DNA of 64,000 nucleotides from Norana najaformis (taxonomy: Eukaryota > Annelida > Clitellata > Crassiclitellata > Hormogastridae), in the NCBI GenBank assembly GCA_964023275.1, contig OZ029919.1, positions 6,805,450 through 6,869,449 on the forward strand. The letters are read 5' to 3'. The notes beneath the pieces are model-generated. The model saw only the letters and a program-made list of their open reading frames with translations, was not told the DNA's origin and ran no database searches. The translations under genes and the position numbers were made by a program. Numbering within the stretch: the stretch's first letter is position 1; each line of letters starts with the position of its first letter. Below are positions 47,601-61,900 of the stretch, in pieces.

Positions 47601-50600
47601 TGTTACCGCTGTTGGGTAGATCTTTCTTAAGACTGCTAATTGTTTTCTAGAATTTTTCTGGATTGTTTTCTGTTTCCTTGTTTTCTAGTTTCCTTGTTGC
47701 TCACTCCATATGCATTGGTTTAATCACAGATATACACTCTTCACAAACGGTTCACTTCTGATACAGAACGTGGATCGTAACGATGTTGGTTACTATCGAT
47801 GTGTGGGAGTCGCTGAAATCGGACAAAGTCAGACATTTGTTGCTGAACTGCGCCTGGCTTGTAAGTTGACTCTGTTTAGCAGCTAATTGGTACATAATGT
47901 GAAGATTTGTTGACTAAGAATATTATAGGACCACCCCTCTGGAATAGGCTCCCACCAGAATTACGACAATTATCTGATCCATCATACGAACTCACCATCA
48001 CTTCAGTCTTCACAATCTCTCTGCAGATCTTGCATTCAGAACTGCAAACACTCGTCTTACACAGATCCTATCCTGATTCCTCTTCTTCCCTTTATCTATC
48101 CTGGAAATCCAACTCCAAGCATCATCCACCATAGCCTGCCTGCCTGCCTGCATTTTGATCTGGAACAAACCCTTCCTGCCTATCGATTTTGTTTTGACTG
48201 AGTACCTATGAATAATCTGGTTCCTATGACTTTGCTTTCGTAGAAACACTGTACTCACACTGTAGAAATCTTGAGTTTACGACTACAATTACGATTAAAT
48301 AAATGAGCGACTGACTACTAATATTTACACTTGAATATTTGCATACTTAGCTAATAGCAATTACGAGAAGTTTATCATCATTTTTCATCACAGTGGATGT
48401 GGAAGTTATGTATGCCATGTTTTTAAGATGACTGCAATGGCCAATGTATGACTTGCATATCAGTTGAGATTTATATGTGAAGCTGATTTATATCGGACAT
48501 GTATGTATTGTGTAATGTAACGTGTGAAGAATTTGAATAACACCCAGTCTTGTTCTATGTCTGAAAGGGTACTGTATAAATAGTCTGAATGAACAAATGA
48601 ATGAATGAATGAACAAATGAATGAATGAATGAACAGGTGAACTAAAGTCTCAGAGGTGCTGCCAATCCAGTTGCAGTGGAGGAAACCCTTTTCCAGAAGT
48701 TTATATTTTCAAAGGTTTGACAGGATCTTGTGTATATATATATATTTATATTTATGCAGCTTGAAGTTTATATAATGCACTTATAAGTGCAACACACCTA
48801 CGCTATGAAACACACATATGCAATATATATGTGTGTATGTATACCTGGAGTTTACATATAGGTATGTATATAAATATATATGTGTGTCATACTGTATATA
48901 TCGGTGGAAGATTTTACACGGTATTTCTCATCTACTTTCTGTTGCCATATTCCATTTCTCGTAGACTTGGATGAAATGACGGATTCTCTGATGGACCCTG
49001 TTTCAACAGCTCCAATAATCATTCCAGTGAATGGAAAAGTGGACGTCCGCTGTCACCGACCGAATGGTCTTCCAACTCCAACGCTGAGGTAAGACAGTCA
49101 TGAAATACTTAAGTTGCAGCCCTTAGAGGAATCCTGCAGGTTATTTAAATATTTTGTTGTGGTCGGTTTAATCTGCTTAGATGTTAGTGTTTTTAATTTG
49201 TGGTTTCCTATAACTCCTTTTTCCTATCACTCCTTTTGTGCAATGGCCCAACAAATAAAAGAAAAAGTGGGGCATTGGGCTACAGAGGCTACAACGGACA
49301 TAGACATTGTCTTGTTGGGTCATGTAAGGTCACTGCACGTGCCTTTGAGACTATCATTTAATTGTGCACACTACTAATGTCTGTTTAACTTTGTAACTTT
49401 TTGTTTAATTTGTATATTGTTTCAGTTGGCCAGCTAATCATTTAGCTAGCCAATTTATCATTTTAATATTTGCTGCCAACTTTAAAATCACACTTGCATA
49501 GTAGATCAGTTAGACAGTCATGTGTTTAGCACATTTGTGAGGTCCTTAAAAGGCACTATATTAAGTAATGTAATAATAATAATTATAATTAGTAACTTCT
49601 AATGTGCCGGTGTCTAATGCACAAGGCATCAACCGATGGCGCACCCTAGCCAAGCTGCAATCAGGTCAGTATCCAGAAGGTCAGTCCACAAGACAGAGAG
49701 GCAGTCTCCAGTGGAATAGTAGAATGAAAAACACATACATACATAATTACGATAGTCATTTGCCAAGTTCCAGCACTATATATGCATAGTGGTGTATTAC
49801 ATTTCAAGGTATTAATTTGTCCACAGGTGGATCAACCCGTATCAGGTCCAGGTGGTGGAAACTGATCATCGTATCAAAGCCGTTGATGGGATTCTAAGTC
49901 TGATTAATGTCGAAGAAATGGATAGTGGTAGCTACACCTGTCAGGCTTCCAACATGGCAGCCACACGAAGTCGTTCAATTTCCATCATTGTGTCAGGTAT
50001 GCATGGCCATAAATATAATGTAATCGAAATTGTAAACACAAAGTTTCTAAAGCGCTGCTTAAAAGCAAACCGCAGGGCACCAGCCTATTCACAAGTACTG
50101 CGTCAAGTCAGTGGGGTTATCTAAAGCTGCCATGTCAAGAACCAAGTGCGGTTTGCCAGAAGATCAGCGAGAAAAGGGGAGAGAAGATGTTAGGGTGGGT
50201 TGTGTTTAAGTATATTTGTCAATATAAATGTGTCAATGTACAGATGCTTCTGTGCACACTTTGGCAAATTAAAGGTTTAAGTAACCAAATATTGATTGGT
50301 TAAATTGCTGTTAAGAAATCATAAGGTGGATGAATACAGAAATAAATATCATTCTTTCATTCATTCCTTCATTCATGCGTTTGTTCAGTCATTCGGTATC
50401 CACTCTGAATTGCTACCAGCTGTGTCAAAAGAGGTTTTCAAGTGTTTATTATAGACCACATAGCACTGCTGGCCAAAAGAATTTTTCTCAATTAATTTAA
50501 GTTTTTTCTTGTTCAGAGTAAATTATCAGCATCAAAAGCAACAAGTCAACTGGAAACAGTTATTTTTATTAGTGCTTTGATCATTTTAGTTGCTCCAAAG

Positions 50601-53600
50601 ATCAGTCGGCCACCACTCAGCACTCGCGTTCTGGAAGGTGCAACTGCAACTTTTGATTGTAAAGTGATTGCAACACCTTTTCCAGTTACGGTGATCACAT
50701 GGACTTTTGAAGAAGGCCCTCTGAAGGTCAGCTTTTGTTACCGCGGATGGTTATTAAATATGTGAGTGGTTAATTCTTGCATTTACACAGATGGTACTTA
50801 AATATTGTAATCATAATCGTAATCATAAGCCTGAGATTTCTACAGCACCCAATGAAAGCTTAGTCACGGGAACCAGCTTATTCACAGGCTCAGTCAAAAC
50901 AAAATCGATAGGCTGAAAGGGTTCGGTTCCAGATCAAGATCCAAGAGTTAGGCAGGCAGGCAGGCAGTCAGACGGCTATGGTGGATGGTGTTTGGAATTG
51001 AATGCAGTACAGTACAATAAAACTATAATTTAATAATGCCATCTTTACAAAATTCAGAAGTGCACTTTGAAGCCAAGAAACAGGAGGCATTAAGGAACAT
51101 GAACTGGAAAGCGAGATAAGGGAAGAAGAAGAATCAGTATAGGATCTGTGCAAGAGAAGTGTTTTCAGTTTTTAATGATGGATCTGTGCAGAGATTGCAA
51201 GAGGTGAATTGTTGGTGAGTTTGCTTGATGGGTCAGATAATTGTCGTAATTCTGGTTGGAGTTTGCATTATATAAATAAATAGTTATTTCTTGCATTCTG
51301 CCCAGCTGGTTATTGAATAAATAATTTGCTAATTCTTGCTTTTTACACATTTGGTTGTTTATTGATACAGTGTAATCTGTTACTTATATTTATTTACCTT
51401 CAGTTGTTGTTTCTTTGTTTAACTCATTATCACCCTCTTTCTTTGTCTTCTGTCCTTCATTTGGTATCTGGTTATTAAGAGCCAGAGGGCTTGAACTGAT
51501 CCAAGCAAGAGCCCAGATGAACTCACTCATGCATACACTCTTGCACGCTTTCACATTTGCACACACACACACACACCTACACACACACATACATACACAC
51601 GCACACACACACACACGTGCACACACACACACACCGACACAATGCTTTTCCAGGTACAGCTTGGGGCTGCTAGAGAATTCCCTGAGCATGGTTTTATGGG
51701 TGGATGCCCTTCCAGCTGGCGACCTTTGTTCTTCTTGGAAATGTAAAGTAGGGGGCAACTTTATTTCTTACCCTTAGGGCACAGGAACAAGGACCATAAC
51801 AGACGTTACCTCCTGATTCTGCTGCTTGATTAATTCTGCTCACAGAATCTGATGTGTCTGATTCAGTGTTTCTTTTGAACCTCAGATCGTGGATGGCGTT
51901 GTCAGTAAGTAAGTAGATTATGGAGATACGGATGAATGTGACTTGGGGTTTTTCAGAATTAATTTGATCTGTTCCTCTTCCTCCACCGCCACACCACCAC
52001 CACTTCCTCCTCCTTCTACTCTTCTCCTGTATACTCTTCCTTCTCCTCCTCCTGCCAGTCCTATTCCTCTTATATTGGTCTTTCTGCAGAACATCCTCCT
52101 ATTTGGCTTTCCTTTTACTTCTCCTTCTCTGACTTCTAGTCCTCTTCCTCAAACTGTTATCCTTCCTACAGCTCACCCATTAGTATGCCTTCACCTCTTC
52201 TTGCTTCTTCTTCTTCTCCTTGTCATTCATCTTCACATCCTCTGCCTTCCATCCTCGGCTTTCATCCTCTTCCTCTTCTTCTTTTTTGTGGTTCTCCTTC
52301 CCTTCTTCCCGCTGATGGCAGACGACGACTTGGAGCCGAGGCCACCAACATTGCTCATAGATCATCATTCCCCGCACCCTTGGTCCCAGCTACATTTTTT
52401 TCTTTAAGGTGAAACCTAAATGCAAGCATCCCACTGCAATCGAGCTCTCTGTCATCACCAGCGTCGTTAGCAGTTTCTTTTTGCCCATATTTCCATCCAC
52501 AGAAGACAGAATCGTGCAGTCTGATGTTCCTCGTATCCTTCGTTCTCCAGCCATGGCCTGTTCTCGTTCTTGTTCTGCTGCCAGTGAGGGTGACTGACGG
52601 CCTAACGCCTCAGGGCCAGGCTTTCTTCTTCTTGAGGTTAACACATGTTCCCACTTGACCTCCGTTTCTCCATGCTCTGCCCGGTTACATGGGTAACATG
52701 CGCAGTGAAGACGGATTTGGTGGGTTGCTGAATTATTCCCTCAGCCGCAACTGCTATTTCTGTCACTGTCTTGTTTACTGGCCACTCCTCAATGCCCTTT
52801 GCGCAGGTCGATCTTCCAGTCCTACCTGTTTCTTTGTAGGCCTACCTGCTGGAGGATTTGGAGGAGATGGTGATTAAAGACTTAACCTGATAATAGGGAC
52901 AGGCAGAGATGAAGATGATCAGGTGATGATGATGATGATGATGATGATGAAGCTGATGTTGATGCTGCTGATGATGATAACGAACAGATGATGAACAGAT
53001 GATGAAGATCGTGGTGGTGATGTTGATGATGATGGTGGTGATGTTGATGGTGCTGGTGGTGGTGATGATGATGATGATGAAGCTGATGCTGATGCTGATG
53101 CTGATGATGATAACGAACAGATGATGAACAGATGATGAAGATCATGGTGGTGATGGTGATGGTGGTGGTGATGATGTTGATGTTGATGTTGTTGTTGATG
53201 ATGATGATGATGTTGATGTTGTTGTTGTTGATGATGATCATGATGATGACGATGATGATGACAGAATGTGTAAGGTTACTTAACACCAAGTGCTGCCTTT
53301 TTAGTTATCTACTTACCTGTTTATTTGCTCTCATTCACCTGGTAGAAACTGTTTTCTGTTGCCTTTTGCATATCTAAGTTTTTTTGTGTTTATTTGCCTG
53401 TGTTGTGTTTGGGTGTTTTCATGTTTGTATGTTCATTTTTGTAAATTTGGGTTTGTATGTTCAGGTTTGTCTGTTTCTGTTTGTCTTTTAATGTCTGTGT
53501 TTGCATATCTGTTTACATTAATGTGTTAATGCTTGTTAATGCTTGTGTATTCAAGTTGGTGTGTTATTGTTTCTGTGTTTACATTTTTACTTTTACGTTA

Positions 53601-55900
53601 GTATTTAGTTTTCATAAAATTTTGTAATCATAAGTTTGAGATTTCTAGAGTGCCTAACAAAAGCTAAGTTGCGGGAACCAGCTTATTTACAAGTACTCAG
53701 TGAAAACAAAATCGTTAGGCAAGAAGGTTTCGGTTCCAGGTCGAGAACCAATAGTCAGGCAGCAGACAGTCTTTCATTTTCTGCTATTGTGAAACCTTGA
53801 TTTGCACTAAACTATGACATCATCAGTTGATAATATAATAAACCTGTGATTGTAAAGACTGTTCATGTTAGATGATTTACAGAATGTCTGATTTGATCGC
53901 AGGATACTTACTGATTTGCACAAAGCAAATGAGATGATGTCAATCGATTTCTGTCTCTGACCTCCGTAACCTCATAGATTTTGCCTGATAAGCAGGCGGT
54001 TCATTCATTCAGACAGTTGATGACATTGGCGATGACACACAGCGACACTTTTGCAATGATTCACACGTCGTATGTGCAGGCACTATTGACGCCATTGCAG
54101 TTGGCACCTTCAGCTACGATCGCTCAGATGTTATTCTATTGTTGTTGCTGTTTATGAATTATTTGTCAGTGTTCGTACCAAGTAGATGCCGAATGCTGCA
54201 CTAGACCAAATATCAATTAATAATTAATTAGTCATTGTTTCCACAGCTTTGATTCAGGGTTATTTGAAACTCATGTCTTTGCACACTAGGATCCAACCAT
54301 GTAAACTGAATAGAATGACTGCTCATTGCTTGAAAAATGCAAATACTATTGGGAGATAGGGACATGACCACTTGGGTCCCACTCAACATTAATGTTGGAT
54401 GGGATGGATGGATAGACATCCATGTATTACACATGTTGCATTAACTACATTTACGTTGTCATCCATATGTAATACATAGACTGCAAATTACACTTGTATG
54501 TGTTTCAATTGCTGTTTGGTGCTACTCATAATTAGTTTATTTAATGTACATACATACTTGCATACTTACATACATTTAGACATACATATACACATACATG
54601 TAAACAACCTACTACATGCATACATACAGATACTCTTCACACGCATACATACATGCAAACAGACATTCATACATACTGGTGTACATGCATACACCAGTCA
54701 TACATACATGCATACATACACATGCATACATGCAGATAGACATGTTTACATGCACACAGCATACATACATTCATGCATACAGACACATGGATGCATATGC
54801 ATACATACGCAATTACACATGCATACATACATACATTCATGCATACATACACATACCCTTACACACGTACATACATACATACATATACTTAAGTTCGTAT
54901 ATACGTACACAGGCTACTTTTAAATAAATGGAGATTGTTTAATTATTTTTCGGGTAGAATGCAAGTGGACGATTGTTGGTGGACGAGAGACTCGGAATTC
55001 TGACAGTGACCGGGGTCCACCAACTGGACGAAGGAAACTATGCGTGTGTTGTGAAGTCACATGGTCATCCAGCGGTCATCTCTTCAAATGCACACCTTTA
55101 CGTCGAAAGTAAATACAAACTCATGGTTTCAATAACTAGAAGCGAACTCAGCCTTTGCGGCCATTCTAAAAGGAAAGCCGGTCTTCCAGCCGTCTGAAAC
55201 TTGGGGCTGATGACATTGTATCGTTATGGGGTGATAAATTTGTCGTACATCTGGTGTTTTCGATCAGTAACGACTTATTTTTGTGTATAATGGGTTGCGT
55301 TTTCATGCACGGAGGTGGGATGGCGTCAGTAGCGGGTGTAATTTTGGATATGAAAACTGCAGCGTGAAATGGAAATGTTTCGTCTTTTCGCTTGACCTCT
55401 GATGCTATAGGGTCGGTCATTAAAAGTGCGTTGATCAGGCGTTTTCATCTGACGCAGCAGGACTTGTGATTCAGACGTTCGTTAATGTGTGTTGGATGTT
55501 TCATTTGCTCTGTTTTTAATGGTTGCTTGTCTTGTCATGGCAGCATTTGATTAAGATGTTGCTTCAGATATCTCTCTCTCTAGCTGTCTCTCTCTCTGTC
55601 TCTCTCTCTCTCTCTTTCACTCTCTCTGTCTCTCTCTCTCACAGGTCTCTGCTGTCTTCCTGCATCTCTCTATATCGATTTCTTAGTAGTGACTGCAGTA
55701 TGATGAATCACGACAATAATAAGGACAGGCAAAGCTGAAGATTTTGATGATGATCAGATGATTATTATAATGATGATGACGATGATAATGCTGCTGCTGC
55801 TGATGATGATGAGATGATGAAGATGCTTATGTTCAGATGATGATGATGATGAGTTGATGATGGTCAGATGATGACAATGATGTTTAGATGATGATGACGG

Positions 55901-55931
<31 letters not shown>

Positions 55932-58900
55932 AGCAAATGAAGTGACCTCAGCTATAAAATGAGTGACAATGATTGCAGCCACAGGTGGTGCTGATGATGA
56001 TGATGCTGATGATATTCTGAAAACAATGACAAAGATGCATAGCCTGTGTATGTGTTCATGCATGCATTTATGTGTGTAAATATGTATGTATGTATTTATG
56101 TATGTATGTATAGGTATGCATATAGGTATGTTTGTATGTAATGTGTACACAATGTATGTCTGTCTGCCTGTATGCCTGCCTGACTCTCTGTCTGTCTGTC
56201 TGCCTATCAGTCTGTCTGTCTGTCTGCCTGCCTGCCTGTCTGTCTGTCTGCTTGCCTACCTGTCTGTCTGTTTGTCTGTCTCTGTCTGTCTGTCTCAGTA
56301 TCTCTCCGTGGGTGAACTCCCGTGAGAATAGCAGTGTGCACAGAGCCATGCGGTGTAGTTCTACATGGATGTCATGCAATTGCCTATTCATTGAGGAAGG
56401 TGTTAATCTCACTGTAGACCTTATCACGTGATCATGTTCCCTGGATGTTGACTGAAACCCAGTGCGTGTCTAATACAATGACAACCTGTTGGATATTCCC
56501 ATCACATTAGGCACGTTCAATCACCCGGCTCCGACAGAAATTGCTAGAACCAGGGCAGACGCCTACTTCAGATCAAAGGTTCATTATGTTGATTGTAATT
56601 TGTCTTGGTTAGCATTGACATCATAACTAATTTGGTAATTCCATGCCCACGACAGTTCCGAGGCAGAGTAACTACCTCTCCTGATTGATTTATAAATGTT
56701 ACTGGCAGCGACAGAAGGAAAACTGATGCTGACTTATGGAAATGTTTGCATCAGTTTGGCATGATCGGAATGCTGTGAAGATATTGAGTGAACGTGATGG
56801 ATAATCGATTAACAATAATTTTAAGGTGCAACAGGCCAGGATTGCTTTTGCAATGAGTGAAACAGGAAATTTCTGTAAAGAACTGTGGTATCATCTTTCG
56901 GTAATAATAATAATAATAAGACAATTTATATAGCCCCGTAGCACAGCCAAGGCCGAAGGTAATGTCAGTTCTGGCACCTGGTGGGCAGTTTTTAATCTGT
57001 GGGAAGGGGGACGGTCGTCCCTCTGGCCACCTTAAAAATATAAGCAGGTACATGTAGGTCAGGTCGGTCCACTGCTGGTCAGTGTAACCGTTTTTGGACT
57101 GGTCATTGTGACCCTTTTGGGGTGACCTACTGACTTTCACAGCAATTGCTTTGACGGTTGCACCAAACTGATTTTTTGACAGAGCTTGACAGCCAGCTCG
57201 TTCAACAGTGCTGAAGCAAGTTGTATGACTCATCTCTAACTGTTTTTCAACTGCACATATAGAATGCATGCGTGTAGGCCTATGTATGTACCAGACGTAC
57301 GTCTGTGTTTATGTACTGTACATGTGTGTATGTACTGGGGTGGGCACTGGCATGTATGTATGTCGATTTATATGACACCTCTTACAAAACAAACTATTCA
57401 AGGTGCTCAAGTACCAACATAGATGTATGTATTTTTCCAATATATATGAATTTATATAAATACATATATATGTATATGGGTTTTTTATATGTATATGTAT
57501 GTTTGTGTGTCCATGTATGTGCATTTGTATATGTATGCATATGTGTGTATATGAATGTTCTAATGTATTTATGTGTCTGTATACCATTATGCATCGTATT
57601 TTATATGTATCAGGTTAGGGTTGTTACTTTCATTTTCGTCTTTTTGTTAGAAGTTCTATTGAAAGGCTTCATGAAAAATCTATGTTAACTTTTTTATGTA
57701 ACAGAACAACTGAAGTTTAAGCCAGTGCCAAAAAACACAAAACTCGACTTTGGATCACCAGGAAAGATTGCATGCCATGCAGAAGGTCGCTCCACTCCGT
57801 CCATTCGGTGGCTAAAAGATGGTCGCAGTGACCTTCCATCTCACATCGATGATGTTGAAGGAATCCTTCACATCCAGACGGTTCAGTACTCTGATGCGGG
57901 AAACTACACCTGTGTCGCGACTAATGAGCAGGGAACGATCAACACTACCTTCAGAGTTGACATTGTTGGTCAGTAGAGGGTGCAAGCCACTTTTTAAAAT
58001 GGTTACTCGAGGATTCGAATTTACAGAAATATTTAATTATTGAACATAAGTGTTGATAGCATAACTAGCGGTAACTACACAACCATTTGACAACTATCAC
58101 TTTGGCAAACAACGGGAACAGAAAGATCAGCTCAGCAAGGTATATGCATGCCTACGATACCTTGCTCAGCCGATGGACTCATGGCGTGTTAACAGATGTC
58201 TTACTTACTTACCATATGAGTTTTTCTTCCAAACATCTTGTGTGTGCATAAGTAAATTTGGGATCCATGGCTGCAACCGTGTTTTATCCGAGTTCACGTT
58301 ATATCAACATGTGCTATAGCTGATCACTCCTTAGGAGAGATTAACTCTAGCCAGGAGACAAACACGTGCCATAGCAAAAGTCTAGTGTACTTTAAGCTGC
58401 AAGATTAACATACTAAGATTTGCTATCCTTCTCAGTTTAGAATAGTACTTTAGTGTTTGGGTTGTCATTTGAATTCTGTGCGCAGGTTCTGCATGTTTGA
58501 CACGTTTTTTGTGTTGCAGTAAAGCCCCGACTGCAAGTGAAACCAGTGAACACGACTGTGAAAGAAGGTACGACAGCCATGTTCCACTGCATTGCTGTTG
58601 GTGACCCTAGTCCAACGGTTCACTGGGATCACAACAACAAAGTCAACGACTTCAGTTCAGATCGAATCAAGGTACAGTTGTTATTGTAATTGTAATTGTA
58701 ATTTGAGATTTATATAGCACCTCTTAGAGGATAAACTCAACATAAGTGCTTCTGACCCGAAAAAGTAAAATCACTGTTGAACAGTAGTCTTCAGGCGCCT
58801 GCAGAATACTGAGAGGGGGAGAGAAAGTTATAAATACATTCCATCTGTTAGCATAATGTAATGCAATTAATGCAAATTACAATGTTAAGTTGAGATGTGG

Positions 58901-61900
58901 GTGAAATAATTTCCTGTTTGAAAGCACTAACTTTTTATTAGTACAGTATATTCACATAAATAATTTGTGCTCGAACAGTTTGGGTTGTTAACTTTCTAGC
59001 CTGTGATTCTGATTTATGATGCCCATAATCTGCAATTTTATGGTCAGTTCGTTCCTGTGGTTGGTCAGTTGATCTGGAAAGGGAGACTGTTATATGCGAA
59101 TGTTAATGTTCCATTTTCATTTTAGTCTATTGATCTGGTTATGTGTGAGATGCGGATAATGAGTGATGTATTCGAGTGGAATTGACAAGTGGACATGCAG
59201 GTCAGCTGTGACTGACCTTGGGTCAAGCCTCTGCTTGATCTTAATTTGTCATTGGGTAAAATGCCCAGCTGACCGAATACGGTTCTATACAGGGTTGGGT
59301 CTTCAACAGTTGACTGAGATTGGGTTGAATAGAGAGTAATCTTTCATAGCTGACGTGCCTTTCTGGGTCTGCTGACTCACCCTTGCCCTTTGCAAGTCCA
59401 GGCCTTCCTGTCTTGTCCCACAATCACTTTCCCTCCCTCTGCAGTTTATTTTCGTCTGCCCATCCTGCGGTGTTTGGGGGATGCACAATAGTCTTTTGGT
59501 TAGCATGCTCGACTGTCAAGAGGTTAGGAGTTCATATCCCACCAGGGCACAACGGTGTTTCCAGAATTCTGTTCCATTCGCACCCTTTATTGAGCTAAGC
59601 TCTAGAATGAGTCCACTGACCCACACTGTCAGTGGTTGGGATGACGAGGCTGCCGTCAGAGGGCTGGCCACCCCCTCATATGTTGAGGCTAAGATATGAA
59701 GTTCCTTTATAGTCATGGCTGCCGCTAGGGTTATTAGCTCAAGGAACTGCTATTCTTCTGTGGTCTTTGATGGTTTTAAATAGATAGACTGCCCTTGTAC
59801 TTTGATACGTCGGCCGTGTAACACATTGACTAGCTATTTACACCAGTAAGTGGACAGTGTTTCTAAGCAAGTTGTGTACCTTTATAGAGTATCTGCTGAT
59901 GGCTGTTGACTTTACATTTGTCTGCTGAATTACTCCTTTTGGTCCTGATATGGTTTTGGCACTTTACTAATTGGCCCATTCATGTGATCCGTTCATCAAA
60001 ATGAACCCCATTCTAGTCATTCCATGGTGGATGACACTTTGATCCCTATATGGGGACCTTAAATGGCATGGCGCCCATTCAAAAGGATAGTGATGGGGAA
60101 GGATCTCACAAGTTAATTTTATTGAATAACGAGCATGGTCAAGGCCGTACAGTCACTATGCAAAACTGTGTACATTTACATTTACGCTTTTATAAAAACC
60201 TAGCCTTTCTCTTTCAACAATACCATTATTCATTCACAACCCATTATGTTCTTCTCCATACGTTATATTTGTTACATACCATTTCCAGTCGTTATTACGA
60301 GAAATTAAAGCTGCTTTATGTTGTGCACAGGTGCTGTCTAACGGATCACTGCAGGTGGCGCCAGCATACATAGAAGACAGTGGAATGTACGGCTGTACCG
60401 CTGGCAACAGTGCAGGATTCACTCGGGAGGAAGTGTTCCTGCGGGTCCTGACTGGTAAATGCAAAGCAGGACTACTTAAATGCAGCGTCTCAGGTGTCTG
60501 AAATTCAATGGAGTATAGAGTCTAGCAAGAAAGTTTCTGTGCTTTAATTTAACATGTGTTGGTATTGTTGCAGAATTTATGTAGTACATATTCAGCTTTT
60601 CTTAAGATGCGTTATTGTATCTGTTAGATAGCTTTGTTTAAGGGCCATTGTGAGGTTCTTAAAGACGCTATATAAATGCTCAGATGCATACACGCATTTG
60701 TACATGCTGGATGCCGGTTCACATACCGATAGTGGAAATATTGCAGAGATTTTAATCCTGGGCAAGCACGGTCTGTACACGGGGACCTTAAATGGCATGG
60801 CACCCATTCAAACGGGCAGCGGTGGTGAAGGATCTCACCCGATTAATTAATTGAAAAGTGAGCAGTGTTGAGTCTATACAGTCGCTGTAAAATTCATTTA
60901 CATTTTGTCCAAGTTATCTGCTCAGAGACAGTTCCAGACCAGTCTTTAATTTGCGGGATTTGTCAGGGAAGATGAGGAGGAGAGGGAAAGGAATTGCCAC
61001 CTGCCCTGATATGCTGAGGCCAAGAAAATGAAGTCATACTAATGGCTGCCTCATGGGGCTTGCTTAAGGGGCAGCTCATCTTTCTCTTCTTTTTCTCTTT
61101 GTCCTTCTCCTTGTCCTCTTTCTTTGTCTCCTTTTATGGCAAAATAAACATTGTGTCCTTGTTGCCTGGGCAGTGTCACTGTTTTTATTGTTTTCTGATT
61201 GACAGAATCGAACTTCATTCGATACCAGAATGCAGCAGAAGAGAACCAATCGGACGATGGCAATTTCAGCGTCACAAAGGCCGTTGTAATCGCCGTTTGT
61301 TGTGTTGCCGCATATCTGACCGTTGTCATTGGACTAACGGTCTACTGTAGTCTTCGTCTGGTCCGAGCGAGGAACCTCCGTAAGATGCATTTACTTTATC
61401 TAAACTAGTCTAATCTAATCGAATCTAATGACTTCTGTAGCACTGTTATCGTAACGTAAAAGGCATTGATCAGTCAGTGGTTGCTCCAAGTCAAGATTGT
61501 AATCAAAATCATCATAATCCATGGAGAAGCTGGGTCGAATTCCAGTAGGTTTTCTTTCTGTAATGTAAGAGTAATGAGGTAACATTTTAGTGGTTCCTGA
61601 AAGTTCTGTATAAATTCTAGGTACATACCTTTATATATATGTGTGCACTTATGCATACATGCGTTTATGGGAGGCATACGTCTACTGTAGACCCTCTGAA
61701 AATATGCCAGTAATACCTAGATAGCAATATAAACGAAGATATAGCAAGACCTGACTCTGGGATTTTGACCTGGAACTGAAACCTTCCTGCCTATCGATTT
61801 TGATTTGACTGAGCACTTTTGAGCAAACTGGTTCCCACCACTTTGGGGGCTGTAGAAATCTAGAGCTTACGATTACGAAGACTTGGACTAAACTCGAGTA

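Noticed and set aside
51943-52407. 154-residue Leu/Pro/Ser-rich frame in PTK7 intron 9
   Set aside because: It follows from a polypyrimidine tract.
54498-54927. His/Tyr/Thr-rich frames before PTK7 exon 10
   Set aside because: They are translations of a (CATA)n microsatellite.
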